A stretch of 64,000 nucleotides of DNA, taken from the NCBI GenBank assembly GCA_029258325.1, contig JARHZF010000100.1, forward strand, positions 83,332 to 147,331, read 5' to 3'. The position numbers and the translations under genes were made by a program. Position 1 is the first letter of the stretch. The number at the start of each line of letters is the position of its first letter. Shown piece by piece: positions 18,302-25,950 of the stretch. This DNA is from Anaerobiospirillum sp. (lineage in GTDB: Bacteria; Pseudomonadota; Gammaproteobacteria; Enterobacterales; Succinivibrionaceae). The notes below the pieces were generated by a model that saw only the letters and a list, made by a program, of their open reading frames with translations, had not been told where the DNA came from and searched no databases.

Positions 18302-19288
18302 GTGTCAGTATGTGAACTGCTAAAACCAAAACCAGTAGGATTTACTGAAATAGGTCCTAACTCAGCTAAAATTGTGCTAGAACCATTAGAGCGTGGTTTT
18401 GGTAACACCTTAGGTGTAGCGTTAAGCGGTATTTTACTAAAGACCCTTCCAGGTTATGCAGTAGATGCATTCCATATCGATGGAGTTGTTGACACAAATA
18501 GCATGAAGGATGACATAGAGGAATCTATTATTGAAGTTATAATGAATTTAAAAGCTCTAGCTATAAATTCAGACTCTAGTCATACTTCACCTGTTTGGTT
18601 ATCAATTGAAAAAAGTGGAGAAGGTTTAGTAACCGCTGCGGACATTGACTGTCCTCCACATATTACAATTATTGATCCAACAGCTCGCATCTGCACCCTT
18701 AAGGGTGCCAAGGCTTCGTTGTCAATGAAACTTCGAGTTGTTGCTGGACGTGGATATATTCCTGCAAGTTCAGAGGAACATATTCCACCAAGAGAGAATG
18801 AGATCTTAATTGATGCTGCATTCTGTCCAGTACGAAGATTTGTCTATGAGGTTGAATCTGCTCGTGTTGAGCAAAGAACAGATTTAGATCGTCTTGTAAT
18901 TGAGATTGAAACTAATGGTGTAATCCAGCCAGATGAGGCTCTAATGCAGGGTGCTCAATTAATATCTCAACAAGTTGATGTATTGGTAGATAAAGAAGAT
19001 GTTTCAGAGTTTACTGTAACTCCTGCAGCACCTCCATTACCAGATCCAACTTTATTACAACCAGTTGATGATCTTGAGTTAACTGTTCGCTCAGCAAATT
19101 GCTTAAAGGCTGAACAAGTTCAATATATAGGCGACTTAGTACAACGTACTGAAGTTGAGTTGTTAAAGACACCAAATCTTGGTAAGAAGTCATTAACTGA
19201 AATTAAAGACGTTCTTGCTCAAAGAGGATTATCTTTAGGTATGCGTATTGCAAATTGGCCACCGCCACATTTACGTACACCTAGATAA
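18302..19288 (+). CDS. rpoA: RNA polymerase alpha subunit, copy 1 (divergent)
   Basis: Alpha subunit with dimerising N-terminal domain (1-230), linker and DNA-binding C-terminal domain (about 250-320); GTG start after GTGGGG. It sits in the normal rpoA place, between rpsD and rplQ. The C-terminal domain is canonical: [11 protein letters not shown] with Arg263 (E. coli Arg265) and [14 protein letters not shown]. The N-terminal domain is not. The ALRRILLSS motif has become ALSGILLKT, so both arginines equivalent to Arg44 and Arg45 are gone (Ser42, Gly43). HEY is DTN and GVQED is DIEES. By contrast [10 protein letters not shown] (29-38) and [10 protein letters not shown] (187-196) are preserved. 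The E. coli Arg45 is needed to bind beta, so this copy probably occupies the beta'-side position in a heterodimer with the second alpha. Confidence 0.93.
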   Translation: MSVCELLKPKPVGFTEIGPNSAKIVLEPLERGFGNTLGVALSGILLKTLPGYAVDAFHIDGVVDTNSMKDDIEESIIEVIMNLKALAINSDSSHTSPVWLSIEKSGEGLVTAADIDCPPHITIIDPTARICTLKGAKASLSMKLRVVAGRGYIPASSEEHIPPRENEILIDAAFCPVRRFVYEVESARVEQRTDLDRLVIEIETNGVIQPDEALMQGAQLISQQVDVLVDKEDVSEFTVTPAAPPLPDPTLLQPVDDLELTVRSANCLKAEQVQYIGDLVQRTEVELLKTPNLGKKSLTEIKDVLAQRGLSLGMRIANWPPPHLRTPR

Positions 19289-19314
19289 ATAACTGTAACA
19301 GGAAGGAATTTGAT

Positions 19315-19701
19315 ATGCGTCATCGTTTAAGCGGCCGTCACTTAGGTCGTACCTCTGCACACCGCGCTGCGCTATATCGCAATCTTGCAAATGCACTAGT
19401 TACTCATGAGTGCATTAAAACAACTTTGCCAAAGGCAAAGGAATTACGTCGCTTTGTTGAGCGTTTAATTACTATCGCTAAAGTAGACACAACTGCAAAT
19501 CGTCGTTTAGCATTTGCACGTCTTCGTGATAAAGCTGTAGTTGAAAAACTATTTGATCAAATAGGTAAATTATCTGCAAATCGTAATGGTGGTTACACAC
19601 GTATTCTAAAGTGTGGTTTCCGTTCAGGCGATCAAGCACCTATGGCTTACATCATGTTAGTTGATCGTCCAGAAAAACAAGACGATCAAGAAGCTAAGTA
19701 A
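19315..19701 (+). CDS. rplQ: Ribosomal protein L17
   Basis: 50S protein near the tunnel exit. The 128-residue product begins [19 protein letters not shown] and contains [19 protein letters not shown], both diagnostic. It normally ends the alpha operon directly after rpoA; here a second rpoA follows, separated by 83 bases that hold a perfect palindrome. AGGAAGG ribosome site. Confidence 0.97.
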   Translation: MRHRLSGRHLGRTSAHRAALYRNLANALVTHECIKTTLPKAKELRRFVERLITIAKVDTTANRRLAFARLRDKAVVEKLFDQIGKLSANRNGGYTRILKCGFRSGDQAPMAYIMLVDRPEKQDDQEAK

Positions 19702-19720
19702 TTTATAATATAGTTTATAT

Positions 19721-19740
19721 GGGTACTACTAGTAGTACCC
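19721..19740 (+). terminator. Perfect 20-bp palindrome between rplQ and rpoA copy 2
   Basis: GGGTACTACTAGTAGTACCC is fully self-complementary (19721-19740), followed by TTTAACTATTT. As RNA it gives a stable stem of 8 or so pairs with a weak U-tract, so it could act as a partial terminator that reduces rpoA2 expression. As DNA it could also be a protein site. No convincing promoter was found between it and the next gene. Confidence 0.5.
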
Positions 19741-19784
19741 TTTAACTATTTATATCTATTAAGAATTTTTAAGAGGGTGACATC

Positions 19785-20774
19785 TTGGATCAACTAACCG
19801 ATTTTCAAACACCAAATATCAAAGAAGTAATACCTCTAGGTCAAAATTCATCAAGAGTTATTTTAGAGCCTTTTAATCAACATTATGCTCAAGTACTAGG
19901 AACTGCATTACGTAGAATTTTATTATCTTCAATTCCTGGCTATGCTGTAACTCAAGTTGAAATTGATGGTGCTGTTCATGAGTATTGTGCTATTGAAGGT
20001 GTTCAAGAAGATATTCTTTTAATTTTAATGAACATCAAAGAAATAGCTGTATATTCTGAATCATATCAACAACATGAAGTTGTTCTAGAAATAAATAAAA
20101 CTGGTGTAGGTCCTGTTGTAGCAGGTGACATTATATGCCCTTCTGGTATAGAAATTAAGAATCCTGACTTAGTTTTATGCCATGTAACTGATCCAAAGAT
20201 TACTTTTAAGGTGCGTCTACATATTACTCGTGGTAGAGGATATGTTCCAGCTTCAAGTAGTGCTTATATTGAAGGTGTAAATGATAGATATATTGGTCGT
20301 CTACAATTAGATGCTTCTTATTGTCCTATTTTAAATGTAGCTGTAAGAACTGAAGCAATTAACTCTGAAACAGAGAGATTAATGCTAGATATTGTTACAA
20401 ATGGAACAATATCTCCATCAGATGCTGTAAAAAATGCAGCAACAATTTTTGCAGATCAATTAAATTCATTTATGGATATAAAGAACTCTGTTGCACCTTC
20501 TGATGATTCTGCTTTCAGACCTTTAATTGATCCTAAGTTAATTTGTCCTGTTGAAGATTTAGATCTAACTGTTCGTTCAGCAAATTGCTTGAAGACAGAG
20601 GGAATTAAATTTATTGGAGACCTAGTTCAAAAGACTGAAGTTGAACTATTAAAGACTCCAAACTTAGGTAAGAAATCATTAACAGAAATTAAAGATGTTC
20701 TTGCAGAAAGAGGTCTAACTCTAGGTATGAGACTTGAGCATTGGCCACCAACTGATTTAGATATATCTAATTAA
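19785..20774 (+). CDS. RNA polymerase alpha subunit, copy 2 (divergent)
   Basis: A second complete alpha subunit, 329 residues, TTG start preceded by AGAGGG. The C-terminal domain is almost identical to copy 1 ([10 protein letters not shown] with Arg264, [20 protein letters not shown]). In the N-terminal domain it keeps exactly what copy 1 lost: ALRRILLSS (Arg43, Arg44), VHEY and EGVQEDIL. It has lost what copy 1 keeps: LERGFGHTLG is [10 protein letters not shown] (30-39), and the [10 protein letters not shown] segment is shortened by four residues ([10 protein letters not shown], 190-199). In E. coli that segment lies on the beta' side. The simplest reading is that copy 2 is the beta-binding alpha of an obligate heterodimer. 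Francisella has two alphas too, but its second gene lies elsewhere. Confidence 0.93.
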   Translation: MDQLTDFQTPNIKEVIPLGQNSSRVILEPFNQHYAQVLGTALRRILLSSIPGYAVTQVEIDGAVHEYCAIEGVQEDILLILMNIKEIAVYSESYQQHEVVLEINKTGVGPVVAGDIICPSGIEIKNPDLVLCHVTDPKITFKVRLHITRGRGYVPASSSAYIEGVNDRYIGRLQLDASYCPILNVAVRTEAINSETERLMLDIVTNGTISPSDAVKNAATIFADQLNSFMDIKNSVAPSDDSAFRPLIDPKLICPVEDLDLTVRSANCLKTEGIKFIGDLVQKTEVELLKTPNLGKKSLTEIKDVLAERGLTLGMRLEHWPPTDLDISN

Positions 20775-20783
20775 TTTTTTATA

Positions 20784-20816
20784 AAAGAGGTCATATAATG
20801 TGACCTCTTTTTATTT
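20784..20816 (+). terminator. Alpha operon terminator
   Basis: AAAGAGGTCA (20784-20793) pairs perfectly with TGACCTCTTT (20801-20810) around a 7-base loop, with more Ts following. It ends the ribosomal superoperon just 15 bases before the next gene on the same strand. Confidence 0.85.
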
Positions 20817-20830
20817 GTAATGAGGTTTTT

Positions 20831-21229
20831 ATGTATACTCCATATGACTTAGAAAATATGAGTGATGAAGAGTTTGATCAATTATCTGATGAAGTTCTTG
20901 ATATAATAAAAGAAACAATGACAATTGAAGTTTCAGAAGACTTTATTGAAAGATATAATTTTTTATATGAACAAGGTAAAGAATTTATAACTTCTTTTGC
21001 TAAAGTTGATAAAAATCTTTGGGAAGATTTTTTTCTTTCTATTGATCTAGATGAAGGTCAGACAATAGAAAATGATTTTATTCAAGCTACTTATTTCGCT
21101 TGTATGACTGATGTAAATGAAATAGTTGATTTTAATGATACTAATAATGATTTATTAGCTATTGCATACGTGTTAATATGTAAATCAGATAAATCAAAAT
21201 GTTCAATTATTTATTGTGATATCTCTTAA
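20831..21229 (+). CDS. Hypothetical small acidic protein
   Basis: 132 residues, strongly acidic and probably helical (LENMSDEEFDQLSDEVLDIIKETM near the start, residues 8-31). I do not recognise a family. There is no signal peptide and no membrane segment; a few cysteines lie near the C-terminus (ICKSDKSKCSIIYCD). A TGAGG ribosome site precedes the ATG. It is followed after 9 bases by the large acidic protein, so the two are very likely co-transcribed and may work together. The gene lies just past the alpha operon terminator, so expression may depend on readthrough or on a promoter hidden in that short gap. Confidence 0.75.
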   Translation: MYTPYDLENMSDEEFDQLSDEVLDIIKETMTIEVSEDFIERYNFLYEQGKEFITSFAKVDKNLWEDFFLSIDLDEGQTIENDFIQATYFACMTDVNEIVDFNDTNNDLLAIAYVLICKSDKSKCSIIYCDIS

Positions 21230-21238
21230 GGCATACTT

Positions 21239-24200
21239 ATGATTTTGGAACCTCCTTTTGAATTACCACCTTTGTTAGTTAATAAAAGCCAAAAAGGTGT
21301 TTATCATGTGTATAGATATAAGAATAAATGGAATTCTGAAAAACAACGCTCCCAAAGAGTAAGTTCTAAACTTGTAGGTCATATAACAGGTGGAGCAAAA
21401 GAAGGTTTAGTTGAATTTACCGATGATTTTATAAACGAATTTCCTCAACTTAAGGATTATGATGTTTATAAAAAAGGTAGAAAATTCTTATTTGATAAAA
21501 AAGTCAAAGATGAAGTTTCTATTGATGTAAATATAGATAATATAAAACACTTTGGTGCGTATTACGCTATTAAGACCTCTCTTTTAAAAAGTAATATTAA
21601 TAAGATTTTAAAAGAGAAGTTTGCTAAAGATAATAATTATTTATTTACCATTATTTTCTATCTTATTATGTCAAAGGATAGCAATATTGATTTTGCAACT
21701 TTTGCAAAAGAAAATTGCCCTATTAATTCTTATGACTTGTCTGATAATTATCTAAACACTCTTCTTGAATCTTTACAAGATACAACAATTGAAGATTTCT
21801 TCAATTCTCTTGAGGAAAGTCTCTACTCATCTAAAGATGAAACAAAAGAACAAATTCTTCAGGATATGATTGATAAAGTTACTAGTCTAGAAATCGATAC
21901 AAAAGAAATCGATGACTTTATTAATGACAAACAACCTAAAGAACAAAAAGAACAATCAAATGAAGATCAAGAGGAGAATAAACATCAAGAAGATCTCTTA
22001 TCACCTGATTTAGTAGATAAAAATATTTCTACTATGGCTGAGATTAAAGATCATATAGATGAAGACAATGATCTTGAAGTAAATACTATTTTTCCAAACT
22101 TTTCACACAATAGTAATAATAATTCTTCTTCAAATAATGTCATTATGTCAGATGATGTTATTAAAAAAGAATTATTAAATGAATTTGTGTCTAATGATGA
22201 TGAATTCTTTTTAACTTCAGATATAGTTTCATCTAATCCAACTACAATAACTAAAGATGAAGTTTTAGCTATTCAAAAAAATAAAGAGTTAGAAAAACAA
22301 AATCTTGATCCTGAAAATAAAGTTTCTTCTTTATATGATGTTAGTTCAGAAATAAATAAATCATCTAATGAAAATGATTTATTTGAGATCCCTCCAATGC
22401 CTTTAACTAATGATTTAGAAGATATAAATAATAATGTTGATGATATTATGTCTTCTTTATCAAGTGATATCGAAGAACATTTATCTTCTGTTGATAATAT
22501 TGAAGATTTATTGCTAGAGAATAATTCTGAAAGTGATGCTGTTAAACAGCAAAACATCGCTAATAATAAGTCAGATGATTTATTTACAGCTCAAGAAAAT
22601 TTAGAAAAAACATCTATTTTAGATGAACAAAAAATAGATAATTCTACTGATTTAAAAATAGATCAGTCTTTAGATAATATATCTAGTTTAGATGATAAAG
22701 ATGCTTTATTAAATGAAGAAAAAGATGGTATACATCTATCTTCTTTAACTGATAACTCTGTAGATACACCTATAGATGATTTATTTACAGTAAATGATAA
22801 TGTAAATAATTTATCTATATTAGATGAAGATAAATTAGATGTAGACAAAACAATAAAAGAAGAATACTTAGTAGAAGAAACTCCATCAAAAGTATTAGCA
22901 GATGAACTACTATCATCATTAGAAGCATCACAAGAAGAGGCTAAAGGTAATCTATTAGAACCTACAGAAGAAGTAGCAGAAGATGTATCTTTAGTTGAGG
23001 AAGTTCCAAAAGAAGAATCACTAGATGAACTACTATCAACATTAGATTCAACACAAGAGGAAGCTAAAGATAATCTACTAGATGCAGTAGAAGAAGTGGC
23101 TCCAATTGAATCTTTAGTAGAAGAATCAGCAAAAGAACCACTATCAGCATTAGAAACAGAAGAAACTGCAGAAGATCTATTCAAAGCAGAAGAAGTAGCT
23201 AAAGATAATGCTGTAGTTGATGAAGCTCCAAAAGAAGATTCAGTAGATGAACTGCTATCAACATTAGACTCAACACAAGAAGAGACTAAAGATAATCAAT
23301 TAGATGCTGTAGAAGAAGTTGCTCCAGTTGAATCTTTAGTAGAAGAATCAGTAAAAGAACCATTATCATCATTAGAAACAGAAGAAGCTGCAGAAGATCT
23401 ATTCAAAGCAGAAGAAGTGGTTGAAGATAATGCTGTAGTTGATGAAACTCCAAAAGATGAGTTAGTAGAAGAAGTACTACCATCATTAGACTCAACACAA
23501 GATGAAGCTAAAGACAATCTATTAGATGCTGTAGAAGAAGTCACTCAAGATGAATATCATATTGAGGAAACTCCATCAAAAGTATTAGCAGATGAGCTTT
23601 TATCAGCATTAGAAGCATCACAAGAAAGATCTAATGGAGATCTATTAGACACTACAGAGAAAGTATCTCAAGATGAACATATAGCTACAGATGATTTATT
23701 AAATTCAAATGAAGATGAAAAATCTGAAACTGAATCTGCATCAAATATAGCTATTCAAGATATTTCAATGGAAGATTCTAATAGTGCAAATACAGATTTA
23801 TTAGAATCAACAGAAAATGTTGAAAATTCTTCTAAAGAAGATTTACAAAATGAAGATCTTTCTTATTTAACTGCAGAAAATGATCTAACTAAAGAAAATA
23901 CTTTAGTTTCTAACGAAAATGTTTCTTTGGAGAATGATTCATTAAATAATAGTTTATATATAGATACCAATGAAGATAATGGTGTTGATTTAATATCTAA
24001 TCATTTAGATGATGAAATTAAACAAATAAAAGAAACTGAAGAACCTGAAAACTCTTCTATCTTTATTCCAAAAAATAATGAATCAGATGAAGAAGATCTA
24101 TCTAATAATATAGAAAAATTATCTAATGATGAACACTCTATCAATATCTTAGGAGTTGATGATGTAAATAGATCATCTTTAGTTATTAATGAGGCTATAT

Positions 24201-25168
24201 CTGAAGTTGAAGATACAAATGCTAATGTACCAAAATTAGATAAGTCAAATGTAAAATACAATATCTATGAATTTAGAGTTGAACCTAAGAATTTATTAAA
24301 TATAAATAATAGATATGGTACACGCTCTAGATTATTCTTTGCTATTGCTGTAAATAGAGAAACAAATTCTATAGATGCAATGCTCTCTTATAAGGGTAGA
24401 GATCTTAATAATGTAGTTGAAAAATTTTCAGATATGTTAATGGTATCTAGTGAAAATATTAACTATATTTTAGATGATGTAAGTACATGGTCTGAAGTTG
24501 AAAATCTTTGTAGAAATAGCAAAGTTAACTTTATAGTTCCTATGTATAAATTTAGTAAGGAAGAAATTTCAAATACAGATTTAATTAACTATCTTGAATC
24601 TGATTCTTGTTTTAAAAAGGATATTAATAAAAATGTTTTAACCTTTACTCAAGAGTTAGATAGTTCTAATTCTAACTTTATACATAAAGATTTAATCTAT
24701 TATTATATTTATGATAAAGATTCATATAATACTTATAAAGAACTATTTTCAGATGATGAATCTTTAAGTATTGCAAAAGCATCTTATAAGATATTAAGTT
24801 CTTATGAGCAAGATTATAAATCTGTCATAAAACTTATAGAAGATAAAGACTTTATGAAAGAATTTGTTAATAAATCATTTAATACTCTAAATGATGTTAC
24901 TGACAATTTAAAAAATCTAAATGCTAAATTCTTTATAATTTACTTAGCTTTATCTCTTATATTATTTATGAAAGATAGATTTGTAAGTAATGAATTATTT
25001 AATAAGATTAATACTAAAAATAAATCAGACTTTAAGATTCTTTTAGACTCTTTATTATCACTTAACTCTATTTATACAAGTGATGTAAATGGTTCAAAAC
25101 AAATCTTAAATAAGACATCAGTAGATGAACTTATTATAAAGATTTTTGATTTACATATTTTTAAGTAA
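21239..25168 (+). CDS. Transposase-derived giant protein with acidic repeat insert
   Basis: 1309 residues in three parts. Residues 1-195 resemble the N-terminus of IS1634/IS4-type transposases: FELPPLLVNKSQKGVYHVYR, KNKWNSEKQRSQRVSSKLVG and HITGG, then the helical segment ending EDFFNSLEESL. Residues about 200-1000 are Asp/Glu/Ser-rich, disordered-looking, and contain repeats (22874-23690). Residues about 1003-1309 resemble a transposase C-terminal half: RLFFAIAVNRETNSI, NYILDDVSTWSEVENL (a match to the D-R-G-F-Y-S region), NFIVPMYK, IYYYIYDKD, FFIIYLALSLILF. The first catalytic Asp segment is absent and the second is altered, so transposition activity is unlikely. No terminal inverted repeats were seen. 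It looks domesticated; its function is unknown. The family assignment is from memory of the motifs. Confidence 0.75.
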   Translation: MILEPPFELPPLLVNKSQKGVYHVYRYKNKWNSEKQRSQRVSSKLVGHITGGAKEGLVEFTDDFINEFPQLKDYDVYKKGRKFLFDKKVKDEVSIDVNIDNIKHFGAYYAIKTSLLKSNINKILKEKFAKDNNYLFTIIFYLIMSKDSNIDFATFAKENCPINSYDLSDNYLNTLLESLQDTTIEDFFNSLEESLYSSKDETKEQILQDMIDKVTSLEIDTKEIDDFINDKQPKEQKEQSNEDQEENKHQEDLLSPDLVDKNISTMAEIKDHIDEDNDLEVNTIFPNFSHNSNNNSSSNNVIMSDDVIKKELLNEFVSNDDEFFLTSDIVSSNPTTITKDEVLAIQKNKELEKQNLDPENKVSSLYDVSSEINKSSNENDLFEIPPMPLTNDLEDINNNVDDIMSSLSSDIEEHLSSVDNIEDLLLENNSESDAVKQQNIANNKSDDLFTAQENLEKTSILDEQKIDNSTDLKIDQSLDNISSLDDKDALLNEEKDGIHLSSLTDNSVDTPIDDLFTVNDNVNNLSILDEDKLDVDKTIKEEYLVEETPSKVLADELLSSLEASQEEAKGNLLEPTEEVAEDVSLVEEVPKEESLDELLSTLDSTQEEAKDNLLDAVEEVAPIESLVEESAKEPLSALETEETAEDLFKAEEVAKDNAVVDEAPKEDSVDELLSTLDSTQEETKDNQLDAVEEVAPVESLVEESVKEPLSSLETEEAAEDLFKAEEVVEDNAVVDETPKDELVEEVLPSLDSTQDEAKDNLLDAVEEVTQDEYHIEETPSKVLADELLSALEASQERSNGDLLDTTEKVSQDEHIATDDLLNSNEDEKSETESASNIAIQDISMEDSNSANTDLLESTENVENSSKEDLQNEDLSYLTAENDLTKENTLVSNENVSLENDSLNNSLYIDTNEDNGVDLISNHLDDEIKQIKETEEPENSSIFIPKNNESDEEDLSNNIEKLSNDEHSINILGVDDVNRSSLVINEAISEVEDTNANVPKLDKSNVKYNIYEFRVEPKNLLNINNRYGTRSRLFFAIAVNRETNSIDAMLSYKGRDLNNVVEKFSDMLMVSSENINYILDDVSTWSEVENLCRNSKVNFIVPMYKFSKEEISNTDLINYLESDSCFKKDINKNVLTFTQELDSSNSNFIHKDLIYYYIYDKDSYNTYKELFSDDESLSIAKASYKILSSYEQDYKSVIKLIEDKDFMKEFVNKSFNTLNDVTDNLKNLNAKFFIIYLALSLILFMKDRFVSNELFNKINTKNKSDFKILLDSLLSLNSIYTSDVNGSKQILNKTSVDELIIKIFDLHIFK
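22874..23690 (+). repeat. Tandem and dispersed repeats inside the acidic giant gene
   Basis: LDSTQ(E/D)E-containing units start at 23042, 23264 and 23486, an exact 222-base (74-residue) period; within each are DNLLDAVEEVAP(I/V)ESLVEES, EPLS-LETEE and AEDLFKAEEV. The array is flanked on both sides by a nearly identical EETPSKVLADELLS-LEASQE block (22874 and 23564), each 123 bases from the neighbouring LDSTQ element. All changes keep the frame. The unit is conserved at DNA level, which suggests recent duplication and possible length variation by recombination. Confidence 0.8.
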
Positions 25169-25190
25169 AAAATTCAAATTACTAGAAAGT

Positions 25191-25223
25191 AAAAAAGCAT
25201 AACTTCTACAGTTATGCTTTTTT
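25191..25223. terminator. Bidirectional terminator
   Basis: AAAAAAGCATAACT (25191-25204) pairs perfectly with AGTTATGCTTTTTT (25210-25223) over a 5-base loop. It separates the convergent giant gene and L,D-transpeptidase gene. Confidence 0.9.
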
Positions 25224-25226
25224 CTT

Positions 25227-25856
25227 TTAAGGATTTATTGTTATTGGTGTACCAGGATCAACTAAAGAAATTATTTCATCCATCTCATTATTTAAAACAG
25301 CAATACATCCATTAGTCCAATTACTTCTTTGCACAGAATCATGATATTCACTATTATTTGGTGGTTGACCATGAATCATAATTAATCCACCAGGTCTTTT
25401 ACCTAATCTTCTTGCATTTATAATATCTTGCTCATTTGGATAGGAAATATGAAAAGCTCTATAATAAAAAGAATTTTCTTTTATATAGTCTAAGGTATAA
25501 GTTCCTTCAGGAGTTCTTTTATCACCTTCATATTGTTTATGTCCCAAAGGTCTATCAGAGAGGGCTATCCAATATTTTCTAACAACTTTACCATTTTTTA
25601 ATAAAATCATTTGATAATGAGATTTATTTACAATCACATGATCTACTAGTTTTTTAGGTAGAGTATAACCTCTTTGAAAGATAGGTAAATTGGTAAATTT
25701 GCCTAATTTTTTATAATCAAACTCAGGGTCATATGTAACATTTTCAATAATGGCATTATTTAATAATGTTTGATAATCTTGAGATATATTTTTTGACCAT
25801 GAAAGAGAAGAAAAAGAGAATATTATTAAAAATAATAAAAAATTAAATATTTTCAT
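25227..25856 (-). CDS. L,D-transpeptidase (YkuD fold), secreted
   Basis: Periplasmic cysteine transpeptidase of the YkuD superfamily, acting on peptidoglycan peptides (3-3 crosslinks, lipoprotein attachment, or removal; the reaction cannot be told from sequence). The start is placed at the ATG at 25854-25856 (MKIFNFLLFLIIFSFSSLSW), which gives a signal peptide and has GGA 7 bases upstream; a longer frame begins 19 codons earlier. In the 209-residue form the motifs are GDKRTPEGTYTLDYI, IMIHG with the conserved His, and SNWTNGCIAV with catalytic Cys at about 184. The WTxGCIAV pattern is that of the COG3034-type subgroup. Confidence 0.9.
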   Translation of the reverse strand: MKIFNFLLFLIIFSFSSLSWSKNISQDYQTLLNNAIIENVTYDPEFDYKKLGKFTNLPIFQRGYTLPKKLVDHVIVNKSHYQMILLKNGKVVRKYWIALSDRPLGHKQYEGDKRTPEGTYTLDYIKENSFYYRAFHISYPNEQDIINARRLGKRPGGLIMIHGQPPNNSEYHDSVQRSNWTNGCIAVLNNEMDEIISLVDPGTPITINP

Positions 25857-25950
25857 TTTTTTCCATTTAAAAGAAATGTATAAAAATAATGTTAAAATAA
25901 CATGTATAAACACTATTATATATCAAGTTAAAGTATAGTATCTTAAAAGT

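Noticed and set aside
22273..24261. Open frames on the minus strand opposite the acidic giant gene (four frames of 80-170 codons, Ser-rich)
   Set aside because: They arise from Glu/Asp/Ser-biased codons (GAA/GAT opposite TTC/ATC) of the real gene; they have no ribosome sites and give Ser-rich low-complexity products.
21239..25168. An active insertion sequence
   Set aside because: No terminal inverted repeats or target duplication were seen, the catalytic centre is interrupted and altered, and the gene shares a compact transcription unit with its neighbour.
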